DNA from: Mycolicibacterium sp. P1-18
GTDB taxonomy: Bacteria; Actinomycetota; Actinomycetes; Mycobacteriales; Mycobacteriaceae
Length of the DNA: 64,000 nt
Direction: 5' to 3'
NCBI RefSeq assembly: GCF_008329535.1
Contig: NZ_NPKR01000003.1
Location: forward strand, 1-64,000
A program made the translations under genes and the position numbers. Below are positions 1 to 7,999 of the stretch, piece after piece (the stretch's first letter is position 1; every line of letters starts with the position of its first letter). The notes under the pieces were generated by a model. It did no database searches and was not told the origin of the DNA. It was given only the letters and a program-made list of their open reading frames with translations.

Positions 1-110
1 ATACTCGAACACTAGTACGACCCACCGACAAAAAAGTCCGCCCTGCGACTCCTGAAACCGATGTGACACAAGAGGTTTGGGGCAACCCTCAATTCGCTCA
101 GAGGCGGGCA
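1..110 (-). repeat. Upstream region of a 13E12-type gene, inverted copy 1
   Basis: This stretch is the reverse complement of 54521-54630, aligned without gaps: base i pairs with base 54631-i. Bases 1-35 and 52-110 are almost identical; only about 36-51 diverge. The other copy is the promoter of the DUF222/HNH gene at 54629. By analogy, bases 1-2 are the first two bases of the ATG of a minus-strand 13E12-type gene that lies just outside the window. The conserved LexA-like box (5-20) and the TTGTCGGTG element (23-31 on the minus strand) are both intact. Confidence 0.85.
5..31 (-). promoter_or_regulatory. LexA-like box and PafBC-type promoter, copy 1
   Basis: On the minus strand, TTGTCGGTG (31-23) is followed after 8 bases by TAGTGT (14-9). 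This matches the RecA-independent DNA-damage promoter consensus of mycobacteria (TTGTCRGTG-N8-TAnnnT). The palindromic box TCGAAC-N4-GTACGA (5-20) overlaps the -10 hexamer. It has one mismatch to the mycobacterial SOS box. The start codon would be at base 2, so a leaderless transcript is likely. Confidence 0.7.
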
Positions 111-219
111 CGCGCACTATGCGACGGGCAACCGAACCCCACGCGCGCGCTCGAAGCGACTCGCGATCCGGCCGCACACTGCACACTTACTACGTCCAGG
201 TCCTCGAAGGGAGACACCG

Positions 220-867
220 GTGAGCCAGCACTACGGCGCGATCGCGTTCACCGACGCCGTCGTCGACGTCCAGCGCGAGCACGGCAGCGACGGCTTCTAC
301 GGTCGCAAACGCGTGCAGGGCAAGGCTGTTCCCGGAACCGACGCGCTCACCGACGACGAGCGGGAGTACCTCGCCGAACGCGACGGCTTCTATCTGGCCT
401 CCGTCAGCGAGACGGGGTGGCCGTACGTCCAATTCCGCGGCGGCCCTCCGGGTTTCCTGCGCGTCGTCGACGACCACACGGTCGGCTGGGCCGACTTTCG
501 GGGCAACCTGCAGTACATCACCACCGGCAACGTCGCCGGCGACGACCGGGTCGCGCTGATCGTCCTGGACTACGCGCAGCGGCGCCGGCTGAAGATCTTC
601 GGGCATGCCCGCGTCGTCACGGTCGCCGACGACGCGGCCCTCGTCGAGAGCTTCGCCGACCCCGGGTACGACGCCGAAGTGGAACGCGCCGTCCTCGTCA
701 CGGTCGAGGCCTTCGACTGGAACTGCCAGCAGCACATCACCCCGCGCTTCAGCGCCGCCGAGCTGGAACCACACCTCGCGCCGTTGCGCCGTCAGCTGGC
801 GGACCTGCAGGCCGAGAACGCGCGACTCCGCGAGGGACTCGAAGGCGGTGAGCGGCCCGCCCGTTAG
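220..867 (+). CDS. Pyridoxamine 5'-phosphate oxidase-like flavin/F420 protein
   Basis: A 215-residue protein with a split-barrel flavin-binding domain (about residues 45-165). It begins with the typical ADR-G-FYLASVSETGWPYVQ-type strand and continues with GGPPGFLRV and an NLQYI(T)TGN segment, as in the pyridoxamine 5'-phosphate oxidase-related family. The C-terminus, after about residue 185, is a short Leu/Arg/Glu-rich helix that may form a coiled coil. The GTG start is preceded by GAAGGGAGA. Members bind FMN or F420 and reduce varied substrates, so the specific reaction is unknown. It lies 11 bases upstream of the fused dehydratase gene and probably shares its transcript. Confidence 0.8.
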   Translation: MSQHYGAIAFTDAVVDVQREHGSDGFYGRKRVQGKAVPGTDALTDDEREYLAERDGFYLASVSETGWPYVQFRGGPPGFLRVVDDHTVGWADFRGNLQYITTGNVAGDDRVALIVLDYAQRRRLKIFGHARVVTVADDAALVESFADPGYDAEVERAVLVTVEAFDWNCQQHITPRFSAAELEPHLAPLRRQLADLQAENARLREGLEGGERPAR

Positions 868-878
868 TGTGAACATTC

Positions 879-1910
879 ATGACCGCAGCAGCAGCAACCT
901 CGGAGCTCGAAGCCCGAGTCGGCCACCACTACCAGGCGGACGGCACGTACCTCGTCGGCCGCGAAAAGGTTCGTGAGTTCGCCCGCGCGGTGCAGAACTA
1001 CCATCCCGCGCACTGGGACGTCGCCGCGGCCGCGGAGCTGGGCTTTCCCGACCTGGTCGCACCACTGACGTTCACGTCCACCCCTGCCATGGCGTGCAAC
1101 CAGCGGATGTTCGAGTCCGTGGTCATCGGCTACGACATGTACCTGCAGACCGAAGAGGTCTTCGAGCAGCACCGGCCGATCGTGGCGGGCGACGAACTGA
1201 CCGTCGACGTCGAGCTCACCTCCGTCCGCCGGATCGCCGGCCGCGACCTGATCACCGTCACCAACACCTTCACCGACGCCGCCGGCGAGCGCGTCCACAC
1301 GCTGCACACCACCGTCGTCGGCGTCACCGGCGAGGACGTCGACCCGGCGATCAGGCCGGCGATCCAGGGCGTGATGATGCACGACGTCAACCTGCTCGGC
1401 GTCGACGAGTCCGGGGCGGCCTACGAGAAGACCGTGCGCCCCGCCGGAGAGGCTCGCATCTCCGGGGGAGGCGTCAGCCGCACGCCGACGACGCCGTCCT
1501 TCGACGAGGTGAACGTCGGCGACGAACTTCCGGTGCATCACGCGCGGCTGTCCCGCGGCGACCTGGTGAACTACGCGGGGGTGTCCGGCGACGCGAACCC
1601 GCTGCACTGGGACGAGGAGATCGCCAAGCTGGCCGGGCAGCCCGACGTGATCGCCCACGGCATGCTCACCATGGGCGTCGGCGCGGGCTTCGGCTCCGCG
1701 TGGCTGGGCGATCCCGCGGCCATCACCCGCTACGCGATCAGGCTGTCGCAGCCCGCGATCGTCTCGGCCGCCGGTGGCGCGGACATCGAATTCGGTGGGC
1801 GCATCAAGTCGCTCGACCCCACCACCCGCAGCGGTGTCGTCATCGTCACCGCCAAGTCCGCCGGCCGGAAGATCTTCGGCCTGGCGACGCTCGAGGTCCG
1901 CTTCCGCTGA
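879..1910 (+). CDS. Fused HadA/HadB-type hydroxyacyl dehydratase (double hotdog)
   Basis: The 343 residues hold two hotdog domains. The N-terminal half (about 10-155) is FAS1-dehydratase-like, with GREKVREFARAV and the VAPLTFTSTPAM segment. The C-terminal half (about 205-340) is a MaoC-type hydratase-2 domain with the catalytic signature around YAGVSGDANPLHWDEE and a following AHGMLTMG. In this family the D and H of that motif dehydrate (3R)-hydroxyacyl thioesters. Mycobacterial FAS-II uses separate HadA and HadB subunits; here the equivalents are in one chain. The likely role is (3R)-hydroxyacyl-ACP or -CoA dehydration in lipid metabolism. The substrate carrier cannot be decided from sequence. 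It converges on the kinase gene with 4 bases between the stops. Confidence 0.82.
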   Translation: MTAAAATSELEARVGHHYQADGTYLVGREKVREFARAVQNYHPAHWDVAAAAELGFPDLVAPLTFTSTPAMACNQRMFESVVIGYDMYLQTEEVFEQHRPIVAGDELTVDVELTSVRRIAGRDLITVTNTFTDAAGERVHTLHTTVVGVTGEDVDPAIRPAIQGVMMHDVNLLGVDESGAAYEKTVRPAGEARISGGGVSRTPTTPSFDEVNVGDELPVHHARLSRGDLVNYAGVSGDANPLHWDEEIAKLAGQPDVIAHGMLTMGVGAGFGSAWLGDPAAITRYAIRLSQPAIVSAAGGADIEFGGRIKSLDPTTRSGVVIVTAKSAGRKIFGLATLEVRFR

Positions 1911-1914
1911 CCCG

Positions 1915-3399
1915 TCAGGGGTTCTCCGCGGCGGGGCCCGACCCCATCACGACGGTGATCGTGGTCGTGCTCGCCGCCGGTCGGCGCGCCGGTGGGTTGG
2001 TGGCCAGCACGCGGTCCGTCATGTCCGGGGACGACGGCAGCGACGCCTGCCGGAACGCCCGGAAGCCGGCATTGCTGAGCATCCGGATGGCGTCGGCGTA
2101 GGTCAGCGACGCGACGTCGGGAACCTCCACGACGGCACCGTCGGGACGGTCTTGGCCGGGCCCCGACGACGCCGTGATCGTGACCTCGGATCCGGCCGTG
2201 ACGGCGGTTCCCGGCACCGGGTCGGTGTCGATGACGTGCTCGGCGGGCACGGTCGCGTGGACCCGCTTCTCCACGCGGGTGCTCAGACCGCGGTCGTGCA
2301 GAACGGTGATCGCGTCGGCCACCGTTCGGCCCCGCACGTCCAGCAGCGCCTCGCCGGCAGAGCCGCTCCTGCCGAGACCGAGCGCGACGGCCGCCGCCAC
2401 GACGAGCACCGTGACCGCGCCGATCGCCACCAGCCGTCGGGAGACCGGACGACGGCTGTCTCGAGGTGCCTCCCCCTCCGGCGCTGCCCCTCCACGCGGC
2501 CCGGCCACGGGCAACGGCGACGTCGACTCGGCCGCTCGTCGCGCCGCCGCGTAGGGAACGTCCCCGTTCTGGAGACGGATCAGGTCGACGCGCATGTCCG
2601 CCGCCGACTGGTAACGCTCGTCGGGATCCTTCGCCATCGCCTTGGCCACGATCGCGTCGAAGGCCGGGGTGAGTTCGCCGTTGCGACGCGACGGCGCTCC
2701 CGGATCCTGGTGGACGTGCTGGTAGACGATCGCAACCGGTGAGTCACCGTTGAAAGGTGGATGACCGGTGGCCATTTCGTACAGCACGCAGCCCGCCGAG
2801 TAGACGTCGGAGCGGGCGTCGACCGTGCCGCCACTGGCCTGTTCGGGCGACAGATAGTGCGCGGTTCCCAGCACAGCACCGGTGCGGGTGATGCCGCCGT
2901 CCTCGTCGGCGAGCGCACGCGCAATGCCGAAGTCGACCACCTTGACCGCGCCGTCCTTGGTCAGCATGATGTTGGCCGGCTTGACGTCCCGGTGGATCAG
3001 GCCGTGCCGATGGCTGAACTCGAGGGCCTCGCACACGTCGGCGATCACCGAGACGGCGCGCCGCGGGGTCATCGCCCCGCGGTCGCGGACGACGTCGCGC
3101 AGCGTCGGACCGTCGACGTACTCCATCACGATGTACAGGGGTGACCCGGTGGGCGTCTCCGCGACACCGGTGTCGTAGACCGCGGCGATGCCACGATGGT
3201 TCAGCCCGGCCGTCTTCTGCGCCTCCCGGCGGAACCGCGCGCTCACGCTGGCGTCGCTGGCCAGATCGGCATGCAGCACCTTCACCGCGACGTCCCGATC
3301 CAGCCGCAGATCGCGGGCCAGGTGCACTTCCGACATGCCTCCGACGCCCACGAGCTCGCGAAGTTCGTAGCGATCGGCGAAGCGTCGTGGCGCGCTCAT
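1915..3399 (-). CDS. Membrane Ser/Thr protein kinase with two PASTA domains
   Basis: This is a PknB-like kinase of 494 residues. The glycine loop GVGGMSEV lies near residue 18, the ATP lysine is K40 in VAVKVL, the catalytic loop HRDVKPAN starts at residue 136, and DFG is at 156-158. The activation segment has two threonines before GTAHYLSPEQ. After a proline-rich juxtamembrane linker there is one membrane helix (about 322-343) and then two PASTA repeats (about 351-415 and 423-490). M. tuberculosis PknB has four PASTA repeats, so this is a shorter paralogue. The frame is open for 59 more codons upstream, but the domain begins right after ATG 3399. It is transcribed divergently from the hydrolase at 3575. 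Confidence 0.93.
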   Translation of the reverse strand: MSAPRRFADRYELRELVGVGGMSEVHLARDLRLDRDVAVKVLHADLASDASVSARFRREAQKTAGLNHRGIAAVYDTGVAETPTGSPLYIVMEYVDGPTLRDVVRDRGAMTPRRAVSVIADVCEALEFSHRHGLIHRDVKPANIMLTKDGAVKVVDFGIARALADEDGGITRTGAVLGTAHYLSPEQASGGTVDARSDVYSAGCVLYEMATGHPPFNGDSPVAIVYQHVHQDPGAPSRRNGELTPAFDAIVAKAMAKDPDERYQSAADMRVDLIRLQNGDVPYAAARRAAESTSPLPVAGPRGGAAPEGEAPRDSRRPVSRRLVAIGAVTVLVVAAAVALGLGRSGSAGEALLDVRGRTVADAITVLHDRGLSTRVEKRVHATVPAEHVIDTDPVPGTAVTAGSEVTITASSGPGQDRPDGAVVEVPDVASLTYADAIRMLSNAGFRAFRQASLPSSPDMTDRVLATNPPARRPAASTTTITVVMGSGPAAENP

Positions 3400-3574
3400 G
3401 GGCCCGTCGTGCCGGACGTCTGCGGAAGTGCCACCCGTCGATCCTGGCACGCTCCGCCCCCGGCCTCTCTTCGATTGCGATTTCGCCGGATGAATCCCGT
3501 CGCGCTCCGGCGTTCGACGGGGCAGACGGGTCACTTCGACCCGTTCCCCTCGAACTCTCCGAAGGAGTAGACAC

Positions 3575-4489
3575 ATGAGCTTGGTCGACGTCTCACATTC
3601 CCGGGCGGCGGGATCCGACGAGTTGGTCCCCTCGCGCTACGCGGTGCGGGTGGGCGACGTCGACGTGATGGTGATCAGCGACGGGGTGTTGCCGATCACG
3701 GCATCCACCCTGGCCACCAACGTCGCCCCCGCCGACCTGTCGGCGTGGCTGAAGGACATGTACCTTCCGCCGGAGATCACCGACTGGCCGCTCAACGTCG
3801 CGGTGGTGCGCAGCGGCGACCAGACGATCCTCGTCGATTCCGGTCTGGGATCGGAGTTTCCGGGCTTCCCGCGGGCAGGGCAGTTGGCGATGCGACTGGA
3901 CGCCGCGGGAATCGACCCGGCATCGGTGACCGACGTGGTGCTCACCCATCTGCACATGGATCACGTCGGCGGTCTGCTCGTCGACGGCCTGAGGGGTCGG
4001 CTGCGCACCGACCTACGGGTGCACCTGTCGGCCGCGGAGGCGGACTTCTGGCAGGCGCCGGACTTCTCCCGCACCGTCATGCCGGCCCCGATTCCGGAGG
4101 TTCTGCGGTCGACCGCAGCCCGATTCCTGGACGTGTACCACGGTCAGCTCCGCACGTTCGAGACCGACTACGAGGTGGCGCCCGGTGTCCTCATCCGCCG
4201 CACCGGCGGTCACACGCCGGGGCACAGCATCGTGCGCGTCGAGTCCGGTGGCGAGGCGTTGACGTTCGCCGGCGACGCGGTGTTCCAGCCTGGCTTCGAG
4301 AACCCCGCCTGGCAGAACGGCTTCGAACACGATCCGGAGGAGTCGACCCGGGTCCGGCTCCGGCTTCTCAAGGAGCTGGCCGCGACGGGCGAGCAGTTGG
4401 TCGCCACCCACCTGCCGTTCCCGTCGCTGTGTCACGTCGCCGAGGCGGGCAACGCCTTCCGCTTCGTACCGACCGTGTGGGACTACTAG
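3575..4489 (+). CDS. Metallo-beta-lactamase-fold hydrolase (lactonase-like)
   Basis: The 304-residue protein carries the metal motif HLHMDH at residues 125-130. Further ligands fit the segments GHTPGHS and FAGDAV, and a distal histidine lies in THLPFPS. The spacing and the ILVDSGLG strand resemble N-acyl homoserine lactonases and related broad-specificity esterase/lactonases. There is no signal peptide, so it is probably cytoplasmic. The ATG follows GAAGGAG with good spacing. A lactone or thioester substrate is plausible but cannot be named. The gene is followed after 9 bases by a SnoaL-like protein and may be cotranscribed with it. Confidence 0.85.
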   Translation: MSLVDVSHSRAAGSDELVPSRYAVRVGDVDVMVISDGVLPITASTLATNVAPADLSAWLKDMYLPPEITDWPLNVAVVRSGDQTILVDSGLGSEFPGFPRAGQLAMRLDAAGIDPASVTDVVLTHLHMDHVGGLLVDGLRGRLRTDLRVHLSAAEADFWQAPDFSRTVMPAPIPEVLRSTAARFLDVYHGQLRTFETDYEVAPGVLIRRTGGHTPGHSIVRVESGGEALTFAGDAVFQPGFENPAWQNGFEHDPEESTRVRLRLLKELAATGEQLVATHLPFPSLCHVAEAGNAFRFVPTVWDY

Positions 4490-4498
4490 TCTTGCCCC

Positions 4499-4912
4499 AT
4501 GGCGAGCACGCGCGACGAATTCGAAGCCCTCTACGAGGCGTACCTCGAGCTGTGCAACGCGCACGACTTCGACGGCATGACGGCGTTCTACACGCCGACC
4601 ATCAAGGTGAACGACGCCGTGATGCAACCAGATTCGGTCGTCGACCAGTTCGCACCGTTGGTGGCGGGGTTCCCCGACTGGAAGTGGGAGGTGCGCAGCC
4701 TCCTCGTCGACGGCGACCTGCTGGGACTGCACTTCTGGGTCGGGGGAACCCACCTCGGTACCTTCCGCGGGATCGAGCCGACCGGCCGCCGGGTCCGGAT
4801 GTCGGAGTTCACGCTCTACCGGGTCGAGGGCGACAAGTTCGCCGAGGTGTGGGACGTGTCGGACATGGAGTCGCTGATGGCGCAGATCACGGCGGGGGCT
4901 CCAGCGTCGTGA
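4499..4912 (+). CDS. SnoaL-like / ester cyclase-fold protein (NTF2 superfamily)
   Basis: A 137-residue single-domain protein. It has the alpha+beta barrel pattern of SnoaL-like proteins: an N-terminal helix with FEALYEAYLELCNAHDFDGM, a central FPDWKWEVRSLLVDGD strand pair, then GTHLGTFRGIEPTGRRVRM. The RMSEFTLYRVEGDKFAEVWDV ending is typical of ester-cyclase-like members. The function is not predictable from the fold. Its last 26 bases overlap the convergent acyltransferase gene. Confidence 0.75.
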   Translation: MASTRDEFEALYEAYLELCNAHDFDGMTAFYTPTIKVNDAVMQPDSVVDQFAPLVAGFPDWKWEVRSLLVDGDLLGLHFWVGGTHLGTFRGIEPTGRRVRMSEFTLYRVEGDKFAEVWDVSDMESLMAQITAGAPAS

Positions 4913-5543
4913 TGCGCAGCCGCACCTCGTCGAGCAGCTCGGGAACCGTCGCGAAGTCGTCGGGATCGACTAGCTCGCCGAAGATCACGTAGACCGTGTG
5001 CCCGAGGTCGGGCAGCTTCCGGTCGACCGGGAGGACTTCGTTGGCGTTCACCAGGCGCACGGGGATGATCGGCACCCCCGTGCGCTTGGCCAGCACCGCG
5101 ACGCCGGGCCGATACGGCGCGACTTCGCCTGGCAGCACGCACTTCTGCTCGGGGAAGATGCCCACCAGCGCTCCGTCGCGCAGCGCCTGCTCGGCGCTCT
5201 CCATCGCCTGCTTCCCGGACTCCGAATCACCCCGCACCACGGGGATCTGGCCCAGCACCTCGACCAGCCACCGGGTCGACGGCGACTTCCACAACTCCGC
5301 CATCGCCATCGCAATGGCCTCGCGCCGCAGCGCCCCGAGGATGAACAGCACGTCGATCATCGAGGTGTGATTGGCGGCCAGCAGCACCGCCCCCTTGGCC
5401 GGCACCACGTCGGCGTTCACGATCCTGGTTCGGACGACTCGCGTGAAGCCCAACGTCCACAGCACCAGCCGGATGGCCCAGGTGACCAACCACGCCCGCT
5501 TGCCCAGGCCGCGTGACCTGGGGCGCCTCCACCGTCGAGCCAT
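4887..5543 (-). CDS. 1-acyl-sn-glycerol-3-phosphate acyltransferase family (PlsC-like)
   Basis: A 218-residue lysophospholipid acyltransferase. The catalytic HX4D motif is NHTSMID (about residues 58-64). The acceptor-binding segment is FPEQKC rather than the more common FPEGTR, and a later VPIIPV strand fits the family. A hydrophobic N-terminal helix (about 17-36) follows a basic start and should anchor it to the membrane. It would transfer an acyl group to lysophosphatidate or a related lysolipid. The start at 5543 lies 60 bases from the divergent Tat-exported hydrolase, so the two share a small promoter region. Confidence 0.88.
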   Translation of the reverse strand: MARRWRRPRSRGLGKRAWLVTWAIRLVLWTLGFTRVVRTRIVNADVVPAKGAVLLAANHTSMIDVLFILGALRREAIAMAMAELWKSPSTRWLVEVLGQIPVVRGDSESGKQAMESAEQALRDGALVGIFPEQKCVLPGEVAPYRPGVAVLAKRTGVPIIPVRLVNANEVLPVDRKLPDLGHTVYVIFGELVDPDDFATVPELLDEVRLRITTLEPPP

Positions 5544-5603
5544 GCGACCCCCAGACCCGCCGAACCCCAGCGCCCGGCGTCACTTCCCAGTTAACCTCGT
5601 GGC

Positions 5604-6713
5604 GTGAGTTGCGGCTGCGATGACGACACTGCCGAGCGCAGTTCGCTGACGCGACGGTCCCTGTTGGCGGCGTCGATGTCGGTTGCCGTCGGCGCGGCCG
5701 TGGTGGGCACGTCGACACCCGCGACGGCCAGTCCTCCGGAGGCTCCCGCAGCCCTGCCGGAGAACGCTCTGGTCACCCTTGGCGTCCAGGCTGGTCCACC
5801 GCCGGTCGCCAACCGGACGGGAATCTCGACGACGCTGAAGGTCGGCGACGACCTCTATCAAATCGATTGCGGCCTGGGCTCGTTGAACGCCTTCGCCAAT
5901 GCCGGCTTCACGTTCGACGGCCTCAGGAGCATGTTCGTCACGCACCTGCACACCGACCACATGGTCGACTACTGGAGCTTCTTCCTCTCCGGCGGTTACA
6001 CCGCGTCGAAGGGCAAGGCGCCGGTGACCGTCTACGGACCCGGTCCGGCAGGCGGGCTGCCGCCGAGCCGAGTGGGCACCGCCGATCCCGCCACGATCGA
6101 CCCCGCCGACCCCACCCCTGGATTGGCCGCGACCACGCGGGCGCTGCAACGTGCCTTCGCGTACACCAACAACATCTTCATCCGCGACATGGGCACCGAC
6201 GACATCGAGCGTCTGATCGACGTCGTCGAAGTCACGGTTCCCCCGGGATCGAACTTCCAGGACAGGTCGCCGACGACGGCGCCGTTCCCGGTGATGTCCG
6301 ACGAGAACGTGACCGTCACGGCCACACTGGTGTCCCACTACGACGTGTATCCCGCATTCGGCTTCCGCTTCGATCTGGTGAAGTCCGGCGTCTCCGTGAC
6401 GTTTTCGGGCGACACGACGAAGTCCGACAATCTCATCGCCCTCGCCAAGGACACCGACGTGCTCGTGCACGAGGCGCAGTTCAGTCTCGACGACGCGTAC
6501 TACGGCAACCGATTCCCGCCGGGTTACCTGGCGAGTTCGCACACCTCGGCGGAGCAGGTCGGTGAGGTGGCCGCGGCCGCGCGCGCAAAGAGGGTCATCC
6601 TGAGCCACTATTCACCGACGAATCTGCCCGACTCCGAATGGCAGAACGCCGTCGCGCGAAACTACCCGGGTGAGGTCACGGTCGCCCGCGACGGCCAGGT
6701 GTTCGCGCTCTAG
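5604..6713 (+). CDS. Tat-exported metallo-beta-lactamase-fold hydrolase
   Basis: A 369-residue protein with an N-terminal twin-arginine signal: LTRRSLLAASMSVAVGAAVVG followed by a likely cleavage after TPATA (about residue 42). The mature part has the metal motif THLHTDHMVDYW (about residues 112-118), later FSGDT, and a terminal SHYSP histidine. The pattern resembles arylsulfatase/RNase Z-like members. The GTG start fits the signal peptide. A cell-wall or extracellular hydrolase is inferred and the substrate is unknown. Its last four bases overlap the convergent amidohydrolase gene. Confidence 0.85.
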   Translation: MSCGCDDDTAERSSLTRRSLLAASMSVAVGAAVVGTSTPATASPPEAPAALPENALVTLGVQAGPPPVANRTGISTTLKVGDDLYQIDCGLGSLNAFANAGFTFDGLRSMFVTHLHTDHMVDYWSFFLSGGYTASKGKAPVTVYGPGPAGGLPPSRVGTADPATIDPADPTPGLAATTRALQRAFAYTNNIFIRDMGTDDIERLIDVVEVTVPPGSNFQDRSPTTAPFPVMSDENVTVTATLVSHYDVYPAFGFRFDLVKSGVSVTFSGDTTKSDNLIALAKDTDVLVHEAQFSLDDAYYGNRFPPGYLASSHTSAEQVGEVAAAARAKRVILSHYSPTNLPDSEWQNAVARNYPGEVTVARDGQVFAL

Positions 6714-7729
6714 CCCACACCGAGCGTCGCCGGCAGTCGGTCGCCGAAGAGCCGAATCGCGTTGCCGGAAGCCACTTTTTGTCGGGTCGACTCGTCCATC
6801 GGGTAGTCCGCCATGAACTGCGCGCCCACTTGGTTGTCGTCCATGGGGTAGTCCACGGAGAACATCACCCGGTCGGCACCGAGCACGTCGAGCGTGCAGG
6901 CAAACGCCGGCGCGCAGAAGTTGCCGCTCGTCGTGACGTGGAAATTGCTGCGGAGGTACTCCGACGGCAGGCGCTGCAGACCCCTGCTCGAACCGCCCCC
7001 TCCGCCCAATCCGTAGTAGCGGTCGATCCGGTACGCCGCGAACGGCAGCATCTCGCCGAGGTGACCGATGATCATCTGCAACCCGGGAAACTCGTCGAAC
7101 AGCCCGGAGTAGATCAACCGCAGGACGTGCGTCCCGGTCTCGGCGGCGAAACCCCACGAGGCGAGGTGCATGCCGTCCGAGACGTACGGTGCGAACCAGG
7201 CGTCCATCACGGCGGGGTGCGGCGTCGTCGGATGCAGGTAGATCGGGACGCCCAACGACTCGGCGCAGGCGAACAACGGCCCGTACGCCGGGTCGTCGAG
7301 GTAGCGGCCCTGACAGTGCCCGTTGACCAGCCCACCCACCAGTCCCAATTCGCCTACTGCGCGCGCCAATTCATTCGCCGCGGCGTCCGGGTTCTGCGTC
7401 GCCAGGGTCGCGAACCCACCGAAGCGGGTGGGGTTGGCGCGCACCGTCGCCGCGAGGTCGTCGTTGGCGTCGCGGGCGAGGGCGACGGCGCGTGCGACGT
7501 CCGGCTCGTCCTGCACACCGGGATCGAAGAGCGACAGGATCTGAAAGTCGATCCCGGCGGCATCCATCTGTTCGAGACGGAGCGGTCCCCGGTCGTATAG
7601 CCGCGCGTGGGCAGTGGGGTCGTTGGTGCGCAACCAGGTGGCGACGACGTTGTCCGAGCTGGCCGGGTCCCACGCGTAGTGCTCCTCGAGCGCGATCAGC
7701 GACACGGGCACCTCCACGGTGGTCACGAC
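6710..7729 (-). CDS. Amidohydrolase-2 family (gamma-resorcylate decarboxylase-like)
   Basis: The family core begins at LIALEEHY, the metal-binding E-x-H of amidohydrolase-2 enzymes. It continues with YLHPTTP, MIIGHLGEMLPF and FSVDYPMDDN, which carry the remaining metal and catalytic histidine and aspartate residues. This arrangement is seen in ACMSD and 2,6-dihydroxybenzoate (gamma-resorcylate) decarboxylases, so a metal-dependent decarboxylase or hydrolase of an aromatic acid is likely. The frame stays open to a GTG at 7783, but the first residues there look non-conserved. The GTG at 7729 is preferred without strong proof. It is transcribed divergently from the benzoylformate decarboxylase operon. 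Confidence 0.8.
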   Translation of the reverse strand, partial: VVTTVEVPVSLIALEEHYAWDPASSDNVVATWLRTNDPTAHARLYDRGPLRLEQMDAAGIDFQILSLFDPGVQDEPDVARAVALARDANDDLAATVRANPTRFGGFATLATQNPDAAANELARAVGELGLVGGLVNGHCQGRYLDDPAYGPLFACAESLGVPIYLHPTTPHPAVMDAWFAPYVSDGMHLASWGFAAETGTHVLRLIYSGLFDEFPGLQMIIGHLGEMLPFAAYRIDRYYGLGGGGGSSRGLQRLPSEYLRSNFHVTTSGNFCAPAFACTLDVLGADRVMFSVDYPMDDNQVGAQFMADYPMDESTRQKVASGNAIRLFGDRLPATLGVG

Positions 7730-7852
7730 TGTCTCGACGTGACTGTAGCCCCGCACGGCGCGCCGCACCCCGTGGTCGACCACGTGGGAATCCCCGTGTT
7801 TTTCCCTGGGGTGGCGCGCGGCGGTCGTTGGTTCACTCGACGGGTGCCCAGG

Positions 7853-7890
7853 TTCCGGCTAGCCCCCACTCCAGGGTGACGCTGACCTGC
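7853..7890 (+). promoter_or_regulatory. Conserved 38-base element upstream of the mdlC-like operon
   Basis: The core TTCCGGCTAGCCCCCAC, followed by CAGGGTGACGCTGACC, recurs at 18533-18570 with about 75% identity and no gaps, in the same orientation relative to the downstream gene. Here it lies about 110 bases before the start at 8000. Two independent intergenic copies suggest a binding site for a shared activator. The AraC and LuxR-type regulators in between are candidates. Confidence 0.4.
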
Positions 7891-7999
7891 TCATACAACG
7901 GCTGCCAGCGGCAATGACCGCGTCCCGTCGAGAGATCACAGTTCTACTCAGCGGACGAACCGCCGCTGCCGCAGCACCCACACAGCGAAAGGCGTTCCC

